Shown here piece by piece: positions 51,099 to 59,051 of a DNA stretch of 64,000 nucleotides. Position 1 is the stretch's first letter. Every line of letters starts with the position of its first letter. The stretch lies in contig NZ_CP049906.1 in NCBI RefSeq assembly GCF_011305535.1, forward strand, positions 310,001-374,000, written 5' to 3'. The stretch is from Diaphorobacter sp. HDW4B (GTDB taxonomy: Bacteria; Pseudomonadota; Gammaproteobacteria; Burkholderiales; Burkholderiaceae_C). Below the pieces are notes generated by a model, which saw nothing but the letters and a program-made list of their open reading frames with translations, was not told the DNA's origin and searched no databases. The position numbers and the translations under genes were made by a program.

Positions 51099-52505
51099 TC
51101 AAGGCTGGGCCAGACGCTTGGTCAACACCTGATGGAAGTAGCGGATGCGGCTTTCCTGATAACGCGCGAGCGTGAGCCCTTCAGGATCGGCAGGCCAGGT
51201 CTTCAAGCCCACCTGAACCTGCGGCATGTTGATGTCGTCCTGATCGAAAATCTCGCCCATGGCACCCAATTCGGGGCGGCTCTGGAAAGGCTCGTCGTGC
51301 CGCAGGTGGACGATGGGGGCAGCAGGTGGGCGCGGTGCGCTGTCGGGCTGGCGCACGAGCATCCACACATCCATGAAGCATTCGTCGGGGCTGTCGATGT
51401 TGGGGCGGAACTGGTAGGTCAGCGGCAGGCCCTCGCCATACCAAGGACAGAAATTGGGGAACACCCAGTACTGGATCGAGTCCAGCATTTCGGCGTCGGA
51501 TAGCTTCGAATAGTCCGCTCCGGTCAATGCCCCCAGCGACTCGCGACGCCATGCGGCGAGCGACGCCCGGTCCTGAATGTGGTCGGGCAAGGCATCGACC
51601 TGATCGGCACGCAGTCCGGCCAGCAGCGCCCATGAAACGGCGACGGCCTCCTTGGCATCGGGCGTGCGGTTGTGCTGACTGGGAACGGCCTGCGGCGTGA
51701 TCAAGCGGCTGAAGTGGGCATTGCCTTCCTCGAAGATGTCGTATTGCGTGGCGTGTTCGCCTGTCGATGGCAGGGCCTGCGGGTGGGTCTGAACGACGTG
51801 GTAGCTTTCCAGAAACGCCTCCATCGCCACCTTCCAGTTGGCCTTGATGGTTTTCTGCACATGCCAGATCGAGAAGCGCTTGTCCAAAGGGCAGCGTTCG
51901 AAGTGCGACGGCATGCTGCCCAGATGGGACGCGAGTGACGGCGCTTGGAGATCCGGGTTGATGAAGATGAATCCGCCCCAGGTGCCGATCTGCACCTCGC
52001 GCATGGAGAAATCCTCCGGCTGCACATCCGGAAAATCCCATGCACCCGGATAGAACGCGAGCTTGCCGTCGGTGTTCCAGGTCCATGCGTGGTACTTGCA
52101 GCGAAACTTGGTCGCGCCCTTGCCATGCTGGTCGCAGAGCTTGCGGCCACGGTGCAGGCAGACATTCCAGTAGCCCTTGAAGCCGCCATCCTGCTGGCGC
52201 ACGATCAGAAACGACAGCCCTGCCACTTCATAGACGAAGTGGTCTCCGGCCTCGGGAATTTCTTCTTCGCGGCAGACCACCTGCCATGTGCGCAGCCAGA
52301 TCTTCTTGACCTCTTCGCGGTGGTACTCGTACGAGGTGTAGCGCTCGACGGGAATGCGCGCCGTGCCCAGATTGGGCGAGCTTTCCTGTGCGAGCGTGTC
52401 CGGAACCTCTTGCGAATCGGCCTTGGCCAGATCGCGCCAGTTGGGTGAAAGCTCGGTGCCCAGTCCGCGCTGGAAGCGCTGGTGCAGATCGAAGGAGTGA
52501 TCCAT
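51099..52505 (-). CDS. Rieske non-heme iron oxygenase, large subunit, copy 3
   Basis: A 468-residue terminal oxygenase related to the 27,309-28,700 enzyme. Rieske ligands: CLHRGRKLCDQHGKG and CKYHAW (about residues 115-140); iron ligands in FLESYHVVQTH near residue 225. It has no beta subunit, ferredoxin or reductase of its own. TTGGAGACAACCC precedes the ATG. It diverges from the membrane-protein gene at 52,650; the AT-rich spacer holds inverted repeats. Its function is a hydroxylation or oxidative step on the pathway compound. Confidence 0.92.
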   Translation of the reverse strand: MDHSFDLHQRFQRGLGTELSPNWRDLAKADSQEVPDTLAQESSPNLGTARIPVERYTSYEYHREEVKKIWLRTWQVVCREEEIPEAGDHFVYEVAGLSFLIVRQQDGGFKGYWNVCLHRGRKLCDQHGKGATKFRCKYHAWTWNTDGKLAFYPGAWDFPDVQPEDFSMREVQIGTWGGFIFINPDLQAPSLASHLGSMPSHFERCPLDKRFSIWHVQKTIKANWKVAMEAFLESYHVVQTHPQALPSTGEHATQYDIFEEGNAHFSRLITPQAVPSQHNRTPDAKEAVAVSWALLAGLRADQVDALPDHIQDRASLAAWRRESLGALTGADYSKLSDAEMLDSIQYWVFPNFCPWYGEGLPLTYQFRPNIDSPDECFMDVWMLVRQPDSAPRPPAAPIVHLRHDEPFQSRPELGAMGEIFDQDDINMPQVQVGLKTWPADPEGLTLARYQESRIRYFHQVLTKRLAQP

Positions 52506-52534
52506 GGGTTGTCTCCAATGTGGTTTTGATAATT

Positions 52535-52550
52535 AGTATGGTTAAATACT
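52535..52550. promoter_or_regulatory. inverted repeat in the Rieske/membrane-protein divergent spacer
   Basis: AGTAT and ATACT face each other across GGTTAA, followed by TTGATGCTTTAATACTTTGATTTGAC, in a markedly AT-rich stretch 30 bp upstream of the oxygenase start. It resembles the GATA/TATC elements of other spacers. Confidence 0.4.
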
Positions 52551-52649
52551 TGATGCTTTAATACTTTGATTTGACGCAAACGCCGTCCAAAGTGGACAAG
52601 CCATCCCAAAACACCAGATCGACAGAAGAGAAAAGTGGAAGGAGACAAG

Positions 52650-53387
52650 ATGGTTGAAGAAGTGATGCTCGCGTACGCGAGTAGGCCCGAGCTGCTGTGG
52701 ATATCGGCCTTTGCATTCGCCATTGGCTACATCGAGTACATCTACAGCTTTCGGCTGGTGCTGCGCGAACGCAGTGCGCCGTATCCGGTGTGGATGCACA
52801 CCTTCTATCTGGCGCACGATCTGACGGGTGCCATCGTCTTCTACCTGCTGGCCAAGGAGCACAACTTCTTCTGGTTCTTCACCGGAGCGAGCATTGCGCT
52901 GCTGGTCTGGAACTGCTTCGAGCTGTTCAATCTGTACAAGGCCATCACTGTCGAGCGGCAGGAAATCTGGGGCCGGTTCTACGACCGCCCCGTGACCGTA
53001 TCGCAAGCGCTGGCAAGGGTTGTGGGGCAGGTGGTGCTGATGATCTGCATCGTCAACCTGTTCCGCGTCTTCATGGATGACCAGGTCATGTTCAAGTGGT
53101 TTGCGTTCACCAACATCCTGATCGCCGTGGCTCCCGGCTGGCTGTGGAACGAGCGCCGCAGTCGGCGCGGCGCATCGGTGGGGCTGGCCATCGTGATCTT
53201 CATCGGCACGGTCAACACCTTCTTGCCGCCGGGCTGGGGCATGTGGACCACCGCATCGTCGTACTTCGACCAGCCCTGGTTCTACGCCACCGGCGTGGTG
53301 GTGTCGGCCTATGCATTGCGCAATGTGTTTCTGCTGCTGAGCTATCCCGCCAAACCTCCCGACAACGGCAAGGCTGCGATCTGGTGA
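52650..53387 (+). CDS. polytopic membrane protein, HD/E family, copy 3
   Basis: A 245-residue protein with about seven transmembrane segments and distant similarity to the products of 12,778 and 15,664: the N-terminal (E/N)Y-x-Y pair, HD at residues 56-57 and Glu91 in WNCFELFNLYK keep the same order and spacing, while YDHW is not conserved. ATG 52650 has AAGGAGACAAG directly upstream; GTG 52635 is an alternative without one. It precedes the third APH kinase and fourth CrtC-like gene, so the trio of membrane protein, kinase and CrtC-like protein is repeated here. The function is unknown. Confidence 0.68.
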   Translation: MVEEVMLAYASRPELLWISAFAFAIGYIEYIYSFRLVLRERSAPYPVWMHTFYLAHDLTGAIVFYLLAKEHNFFWFFTGASIALLVWNCFELFNLYKAITVERQEIWGRFYDRPVTVSQALARVVGQVVLMICIVNLFRVFMDDQVMFKWFAFTNILIAVAPGWLWNERRSRRGASVGLAIVIFIGTVNTFLPPGWGMWTTASSYFDQPWFYATGVVVSAYALRNVFLLLSYPAKPPDNGKAAIW

Positions 53388-53440
53388 ACTGGTTCCGACG
53401 GTTCCGTGGGTGCTTCAGGTAACCCCGGTTGCGTAAAACT

Positions 53441-53466
53441 GATATTGATGCATAAGATATTGAGCA
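53441..53466. promoter_or_regulatory. direct repeat of the GATATTGA(T)GCAT element upstream of the third kinase
   Basis: GATATTGATGCAT at 53,441 is repeated as GATATTGAGCAT at 53,456, a 15-base period, and includes the exact 12-mer TATTGATGCATA. It lies 28-53 bp before the kinase ATG. The tandem copy suggests a true binding site rather than chance AT-richness. Confidence 0.5.
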
Positions 53467-53493
53467 TGTGCATTTCCAACTGGCTTTGAACCC

Positions 53494-54999
53494 ATGCTGC
53501 TACCCATCGAACAGACGCTCACCGCATTGAGCGAAGCCATCCAAACTCTCAAGAACTCAGACACCAGCACCGCCGTGGCTTCGGCGGAGCAGTCGGTGGG
53601 GCTGGCGCTCGGACTGCTGATCGCGCGCGAGCAACGCGGGCCTCAGGCGGTGCTGGCGCAATTCCATTCGCTGGAGAAAGCGCTGGATTCCATTGCCGAC
53701 GAGCTGGCCCAACTGGGCGGGCGTGACGGCAGTCTGGATGCACTGCGTGCGCGGCTTGCCGCTTCCAGTCGCTTGACCGACCTGCATGCACTCGAAACCG
53801 CCTGGCGTTCCTGCCTGCAGGAACTGGAGGCATTGGTGGCCGTGGGCATTCGAGACCAACGCCTGAACGCGGCGCAGCACGAGCGGCTTTCCCGCATCCT
53901 CGTGCAATGGGAGTCGGCCGATCTGCAGTCGCAGATGTCGGGTGCGAGCGCCGATGCGGACGATGCGAACAGCCAGGTCATCGATGGTCCGCGTCTGGAG
54001 ATCTATCTGCGCGATCGCTTCAAGGAGCCCGATCTGCGCGTGACCTCGTTTCGCCCGCTGCCCGGCGGCTTCGGCAAGCAGACCTATCTGTTTGCCGTGC
54101 AGGGGCGCGATCTTTCCGGCGACTTCGTGCTGCGACGCGATCCCATCCGCAGCTTCATCGACAACGACTGCCATCTGGTGTCCGTCGAGTTTCAGGTCAT
54201 CCGAGCGGTGCATGCACTGGGCTTTCCCGCGCCAGAAGCCGTGTGGTGCGATACCGAGCACGCCTTGCTGCCGGGCGGCGACTTCATGGTCATGCGACGT
54301 GCCCCCGGATCGGCTGCGGGCAGTGTGTTCTCCGCGCAGTCGGCCGTTCCGGCGGACCTGAGCAAGACACTGGCGCAGATCCTCGCGCGCCTGCATGCCT
54401 TGCCGCCGGTGAAAGAGCTGGCATCGCTGAAGGGCTCGATCAACTCGAACCTCTCCCAATTGACGATTGCCGAGTGCACGCGCCAGTATCTGGAGGAGTG
54501 GCTCACGCTGTATCGCGCCACGCCGCATCTGCCATCGGCTGCGGTGTTGAGCATCTTTGGCTGGCTGCTCGAACACATTCCGCAATCCAGCGGACACCCG
54601 TCGCTGCTGCATGGAGACATCGGTTTCCACAACTTCCTTTTCCATGGCGAAGAAGGCTCCGACAAGCGAGAACTCAGCGTGGTGCTGGACTGGGAATTCG
54701 CCCACGTTGGTGATCCGGCGGAAGACCTCGCCTATGTGCGCAACACGCTGGGAACGGCGCTCGATTGGCCGACGTTCCTCGCGGACTACCGTGCGGCCGG
54801 TGGCACCGAAGTGTCGGACGAACGCATTCGCTTCTTCGAAGTCTGGGGCCACCTGCGCAATGCGGCCGCCGCCAATCTGGCCACCGCGCAGTTGGTGGAC
54901 GGTGCCACTCGCGAGCTGAAGATGGTGCTGCTGCCGCATCTGTACATCCCCATGTTCCTGCGTGCGGCTCAAGCGGCCATCGATCGTCCACTGGTTTGA
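53494..54999 (+). CDS. APH-fold phosphotransferase with N-terminal helical extension, copy 3
   Basis: A 501-residue protein. Residues 1-150 are helical and unrelated to the other kinases here (ALGLLIAREQRGPQAVLAQF; LHALETAWRSCLQELEALV). Residues about 165-500 are an APH/acyl-CoA-dehydrogenase-associated kinase fold: FRPLPGGFGKQTYLF as glycine-rich loop, HGDIGFHN (His373, Asp375, Asn380) as catalytic loop, and VLDWEFAHVGDPAEDLAYV as metal motif. It is in a different subgroup from copies 1 and 2. It is followed after 18 bp by the fourth CrtC-like gene. The extension may bind a partner. An alcohol-kinase role is inferred. Confidence 0.82.
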   Translation: MLLPIEQTLTALSEAIQTLKNSDTSTAVASAEQSVGLALGLLIAREQRGPQAVLAQFHSLEKALDSIADELAQLGGRDGSLDALRARLAASSRLTDLHALETAWRSCLQELEALVAVGIRDQRLNAAQHERLSRILVQWESADLQSQMSGASADADDANSQVIDGPRLEIYLRDRFKEPDLRVTSFRPLPGGFGKQTYLFAVQGRDLSGDFVLRRDPIRSFIDNDCHLVSVEFQVIRAVHALGFPAPEAVWCDTEHALLPGGDFMVMRRAPGSAAGSVFSAQSAVPADLSKTLAQILARLHALPPVKELASLKGSINSNLSQLTIAECTRQYLEEWLTLYRATPHLPSAAVLSIFGWLLEHIPQSSGHPSLLHGDIGFHNFLFHGEEGSDKRELSVVLDWEFAHVGDPAEDLAYVRNTLGTALDWPTFLADYRAAGGTEVSDERIRFFEVWGHLRNAAAANLATAQLVDGATRELKMVLLPHLYIPMFLRAAQAAIDRPLV

Positions 55000-55017
55000 A
55001 CTCACAACAGGAACAGC

Positions 55018-56079
55018 ATGTCAGACACGCTCACCGACAAAGCACAGGCCTCAGGCGACAACTACCGCTGGATCACCAACCATGGCGATGGCCGGTTCGG
55101 CGAGGTCCGCGCCGCCGATGACTTTCTGCATTGGCAAGGCAACGCGCCCGGCGCCAGCACCACCGAAACCTACTACTTCGGCTTTCACGTGCCCGAGCAG
55201 GCGATCCACGCATTCATCTACATCTGGGTGCACCCCAATCTGAAGGTGGTGACGGCTGGCGTGATGATCACGCGCGGCTTTCAGCGTTCAACACTTGCAG
55301 CCGACTACTTCGATGCCCGTGCTTATCTTGCGGTGGACGAGCATGTGAAGGCGGATGGCTCGATGCAGTTTCCGATGGGGCTGACGCTCAAGCCCATTGA
55401 TCCCATGCGCCACTGGCACATCCAATTGGATGCTCCGGGCCAGGACACGTCGTTCGACCTGCATGTACGTGCCGCGCAACTGCCCGTGGTGCGGGCGGAC
55501 CAGAAGCATTTCGACCAGAACATGCATTTCGAGGGCGAATTCAAGCTGCGCGGCCAGCACTTGAAGGTCGATTGCCATCAGGTTCGGGACCGCTCCTGGA
55601 GCAACCCGCGCCCCGAGGACCCGATGCCCGTGCCTCCATACGATTGGCTGACGCTGACCGATGGCGCGGACTTCGCGCTGAACCTGTCGATGTTCGATGA
55701 CCTGTCCGTGCTGGGCAATGCCGGCGGCGCCATTCATTTGCCGCCCAAGCTGCTGCAGGACGGCTGGGTTGCGCATGGCAAGGGCGATCAGGCCGAGCTG
55801 CGGCGCATTGTCGATGTCAGCAAGAAGACGTTCCGAACGGCCGACACGCTGATGCCCACACGCCATGAAATCACGGCGGTGGACGAACGCGGCGAGCGCT
55901 ACGAGATCGTTGGCGAAAGCGTGGGCAGCGGCAATTGGAATGGGTGGCCGAACATGATCTGGAACCAGAACCTGATCCGCTGGACCTGCAACGGCCGCAC
56001 TTGCTGGGGCGAGTCGCAGGAAGTGCACTGGCACGAACTGGTGCGACGCTTGAGCCAGACGGCCTACATCGCGCCCTGA
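55018..56079 (+). CDS. CrtC/AttH-like lipocalin-fold protein (DUF7064/DUF7065-type), copy 4
   Basis: A 353-residue soluble protein closest to the 17,646 product (ETYYFGFHVPEQAIHAFIYIW; RDRSWSNPRPEDPMPVPPY near residue 190). Again it lies directly behind an APH kinase (18 bp), the third such case, and it ends with a terminator. The repeated pairing means that kinase and CrtC-like protein very probably act on consecutive intermediates. A hydratase, lyase or isomerase role is inferred from the distant CrtC similarity. Confidence 0.62.
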   Translation: MSDTLTDKAQASGDNYRWITNHGDGRFGEVRAADDFLHWQGNAPGASTTETYYFGFHVPEQAIHAFIYIWVHPNLKVVTAGVMITRGFQRSTLAADYFDARAYLAVDEHVKADGSMQFPMGLTLKPIDPMRHWHIQLDAPGQDTSFDLHVRAAQLPVVRADQKHFDQNMHFEGEFKLRGQHLKVDCHQVRDRSWSNPRPEDPMPVPPYDWLTLTDGADFALNLSMFDDLSVLGNAGGAIHLPPKLLQDGWVAHGKGDQAELRRIVDVSKKTFRTADTLMPTRHEITAVDERGERYEIVGESVGSGNWNGWPNMIWNQNLIRWTCNGRTCWGESQEVHWHELVRRLSQTAYIAP

Positions 56080-56108
56080 TGCGCTGACGGCTCAAAATGC
56101 AAAGCAAC

Positions 56109-56137
56109 GCGCCGTGGCATGTTGCCCGGCGCTTTTT
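56109..56137 (+). terminator. intrinsic terminator after the fourth CrtC-like gene
   Basis: GCGCC-GGCA pairs with TGCC-GGCGC in an imperfect stem, followed by five T residues and GCTTTGC. It lies 30 bases past the stop codon and before the convergent flavoprotein gene. Confidence 0.7.
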
Positions 56138-56162
56138 GCTTTGCTGCTGTTTGAACAGGTTC

Positions 56163-57527
56163 TTATGCGAGTTGGGTCGCGATGCGCTCGGCCGCCGAGG
56201 TGCCACTGATCACGGCCGACTCGATGCCTTGCGAGAGAAAGTCGCCCGTCAATTGCACGCGGCTGGTAGGGTCGAGGCTTTGCTCGTACTCACCCATGGC
56301 GGTGTAGAGGCCGACATGCGACTTCACGTTCGCATAGTCCCAGCGCTGGATGAAGTGGGTTGCCATGTCCTGGCGCAGATCACCAAGGAAAGGGCGAGCG
56401 AGTTCCAAGGCGCTGGACAACACCTCAGCGTCGCTGCGCATGCGTTGCTGCAAACTCCATTCGGGCCGGAAGAACAGCGTCACCACGCCATGACCTTGCG
56501 GCGCGCGACCGGGTGCCTTGAGATGATCGAGCACGATGGTCGTGAGGTCGTTCGACACGGTGCTTGGCGGGAGGATGAAGGTTTCCTTGCGGTTCGGCGC
56601 GCGGCGCAGACCCAGATGCACATTCACGCTGGGCATGGGCTGAATGCATTCCAGAAAACGGCGCTGACCTGCGGCCATGGGCGGCGCGAGTCTGAGCAAG
56701 TCGGGCGGGGCAAGTGCGACAACGCAGGCGTCGAAATTCTGACTGAATGCGTCTGCGCCATGGGTGCCTGAGATGAGCACTCCAGCGTCGCTGCGCTGAA
56801 CCTGTGTGATCTGTATTCCGTATTGAACGGGTACTTTTTTCGCGAGCGCTTCCGCCAGACCGTTGATGCCGGTATCAAGCCCGGAGATCGACGCACCTGC
56901 ATATTGACGCAGCATCCACAGCAGCTCCGCTGCGGGCGCGTCGCGGGTGCTGTTGAGCGTGTTGCCGCGCATGATCGGGCCAGCGACGAATTCCTGAAAC
57001 TCCTCACCCAGCACGCGTCGCGTGTAGTCGGCCACCGATTCGGTGTCCCAGGGCGCGAGCGGTGCCATGGATTGGAAGTCCGCCAGCGACCAGATCTTTC
57101 GCATCACGGGCAGCAGTTTCAGGGCTCGCAGCTTGGTGCCGACCGACAGCAATCTTGTGGTGAGCAGACTGCGCAACGGATGCGCCAAGTCCAGCCCATG
57201 AATTTCGCCATTTCTGGGAATCCCGATGATCGGCCGGATGCGGTGCAGATGCTGACTGCAGCCAATTTCATCGATCAGCGCAACGGTCTTTTCATACGAC
57301 GGCAGCAATGTGATCGCACCCACGTCGAATGCGTAGCCATTCTTGCGTACTGTCGTCGTGCGTCCACCGGGATGCTGCGCGCGCTCCAGCACGCTGACTC
57401 TGTAGCCGAGCTTTTGCAACTGGTAGGCCGCCGTCAGCCCAGAGACGCCGGCCCCGATGATGGCGATATGCCTGCGCGATTCGATGGAGGGTTCGCCAGA
57501 TGGCAGCCAGGAGCCGTTGGGTTTCAT
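56163..57527 (-). CDS. FAD-dependent amine-oxidase-superfamily oxidoreductase
   Basis: A 454-residue flavoprotein with the N-terminal FAD motif IIGAGVSGLTAAYQLQKLG and VLERAQHPGGRTTT, and a C-terminal FAD segment VQLTGDFLSQGIESAVISG. It resembles protoporphyrinogen-oxidase/phytoene-desaturase-like enzymes but is shorter than, and only distantly related to, the two flavoproteins at 25,321 and 32,417, and it lacks the small partner gene. It likely oxidises a C-C bond or an alcohol or amine in the pathway. It is monocistronic, with an AT-rich promoter region (TTTTAGTATGCTATCTGAC) just upstream. Confidence 0.84.
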   Translation of the reverse strand: MKPNGSWLPSGEPSIESRRHIAIIGAGVSGLTAAYQLQKLGYRVSVLERAQHPGGRTTTVRKNGYAFDVGAITLLPSYEKTVALIDEIGCSQHLHRIRPIIGIPRNGEIHGLDLAHPLRSLLTTRLLSVGTKLRALKLLPVMRKIWSLADFQSMAPLAPWDTESVADYTRRVLGEEFQEFVAGPIMRGNTLNSTRDAPAAELLWMLRQYAGASISGLDTGINGLAEALAKKVPVQYGIQITQVQRSDAGVLISGTHGADAFSQNFDACVVALAPPDLLRLAPPMAAGQRRFLECIQPMPSVNVHLGLRRAPNRKETFILPPSTVSNDLTTIVLDHLKAPGRAPQGHGVVTLFFRPEWSLQQRMRSDAEVLSSALELARPFLGDLRQDMATHFIQRWDYANVKSHVGLYTAMGEYEQSLDPTSRVQLTGDFLSQGIESAVISGTSAAERIATQLA

Positions 57528-57740
57528 GAAATGTTTTAGTATGCTATCTGACTAATTGTTGATGTTTGCCACTGAATGCGTTCGCGTGTTAACCCTAGCG
57601 CCATGGCTGCTGTCGCGTTTGTCACGGTTTCATGAGCGTCTGCTCCACATCCTGATGGCATAAGCAGCTTAAATTGATACGCGAAGTTGCTCATGTCTCA
57701 GTGAAAACACTGATGGATATCTTGAGTTGATTCGATAAAT

Positions 57741-57752
57741 TATCAATGCATA
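57741..57752. promoter_or_regulatory. TATCAATGCATA element upstream of the small exported-protein gene
   Basis: Two mismatches to TATTGATGCATA, in an AT-rich stretch that also carries TTGAT and ATCAA as an inverted repeat (57,727-57,746) and AAATTGATACGCG at 57,670. It lies 42 bp before the ATG of the 57,794 gene and continues the series of shared intergenic elements. Confidence 0.35.
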
Positions 57753-57793
57753 CTAAATTTGATGCGCAAGAACGCATTGAACTGGAGACATAC

Positions 57794-58021
57794 ATGACCA
57801 GCCTTCGCAAAATCTCGTTTGCATGTGTTGCCGGACTGGGTCTGGCCGCTCTGTCATCAAGCGATCTGCTCGATTGGAGTGCGGTTCAGTCCGTACGTGA
57901 AGAAGTCGGAGTACGCATTCATTCGACCGAGTGGTATCAGGCAGCTGCGTCGCAGATTCCTGGGCTGGCTCCATCGGGCGCGCAGTCCATGGGAGCGGTA
58001 TTCATGTACGCAGGCAGGTAG
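57794..58021 (+). CDS. small hypothetical protein with signal-like N-terminus
   Basis: A 75-residue protein starting at ATG 57794 with CTGGAGACATAC upstream, the ribosome binding site style of the whole cluster, and a cluster-type AT-rich element ahead of it. Residues 5-22 (RKISFACVAGLGLAALSS) look like a signal peptide or a single membrane helix, and the rest is short and polar. The frame ends early, so it may be a real small envelope protein or the remnant of a longer gene. No family is recognised. Confidence 0.45.
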   Translation: MTSLRKISFACVAGLGLAALSSSDLLDWSAVQSVREEVGVRIHSTEWYQAAASQIPGLAPSGAQSMGAVFMYAGR

Positions 58022-58284
58022 CCTGGCCATTGTTGCCTTCGGGGCATTTGTTGTTTTGTCCGTTCGATGCCGCTGCGCAGCAGCTGCGGGGGCGGCTCTT
58101 GAGTGATTCAGTCATTTCAGCGATGCACTGATCAGTCCGCTCGACTCCGGTGCGTCATCCAGTCTCGCTAGATGGGCGGCGGGCTTTTCGTTTTCAACAT
58201 CATCAACCTCATTTCTGTGCTGCGGCGGTCTGTATGGCCGCTGCTTTTTGTTCCATTGAATCTAGGGAAGTCTGGGTAGTTGTC

Positions 58285-59034
58285 ATGAAGGTATTGGTAC
58301 CCGTGAAACGCGTGGTGGACTACAACGTCAAAGTCCGAGTGAAGTCGGATGGAACGGGTGTGGACATCGCGAACGTGAAGATGTCGATGAACCCGTTTGA
58401 CGAGATCGCCGTCGAAGAAGCAGTACGTCTGAAGGAAAAGGGCGTGGTCACGGAAGTGATCGCGGTTTCCTGCGGCGTGACGCAGTGCCAGGAAACCCTG
58501 CGCACCGCGATGGCCATTGGCGCAGACCGTGGCATCCTGGTGGAAACGACGGAAGAGCTCCAACCTCTGGCCGTCGCCAAGCTGCTGAACGCACTGGTCG
58601 CCAAGGAGCAGCCGGGCCTGATCATCCTGGGCAAGCAAGCCATCGATGACGACTCCAACCAGACCGGCCAGATGCTGGCTGAGCTGGCCGATCTGCCGCA
58701 AGCGACCTACGCCTCGAAGGTAGAGGTCGCTGGCGACAAGGTCACCGTGGCACGTGAAGTGGACGGTGGCATGGAAACGCTGAGCCTCTCGACTCCAGCC
58801 GTCATCACGACCGACCTGCGTCTGAACGAGCCACGTTATGTGACTCTACCGAACATCATGAAGGCCAAGAAGAAGCAGCTCGACGTCGTCAAGCCTGAAG
58901 ACTTGGGCGTTGATGTGACTCCACGTCTCAAGACCCTGAAGGTGGTCGAGCCCGCCAAGCGCGGTGCTGGCGTGAAGGTGCCGGATGTCGCCGCACTGGT
59001 CGACAAGCTGAAGAACGAAGCCAAAGTGATCTAA
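58285..59034 (+). CDS. etfB: electron transfer flavoprotein beta subunit
   Basis: A 249-residue protein, the standard EtfB length, starting [20 protein letters not shown] and carrying [19 protein letters not shown] and the AMP/ETF signature region [20 protein letters not shown]. The long upstream in-frame extension to 58150 lacks protein character. With EtfA it accepts electrons from acyl-CoA dehydrogenases and other flavin dehydrogenases and passes them to ETF-quinone oxidoreductase. It is followed 17 bp later by etfA. This is probably a housekeeping locus. Confidence 0.96.
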   Translation: MKVLVPVKRVVDYNVKVRVKSDGTGVDIANVKMSMNPFDEIAVEEAVRLKEKGVVTEVIAVSCGVTQCQETLRTAMAIGADRGILVETTEELQPLAVAKLLNALVAKEQPGLIILGKQAIDDDSNQTGQMLAELADLPQATYASKVEVAGDKVTVAREVDGGMETLSLSTPAVITTDLRLNEPRYVTLPNIMKAKKKQLDVVKPEDLGVDVTPRLKTLKVVEPAKRGAGVKVPDVAALVDKLKNEAKVI

Positions 59035-59051
59035 AGATAAGGAGAACAACA

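Noticed and set aside
13504-54999. Antibiotic (aminoglycoside) resistance role for the three APH-fold proteins
   Set aside because: APH-fold kinases are a broad family; all three are embedded in catabolic operons next to the same type of partner, which argues for a metabolic substrate.
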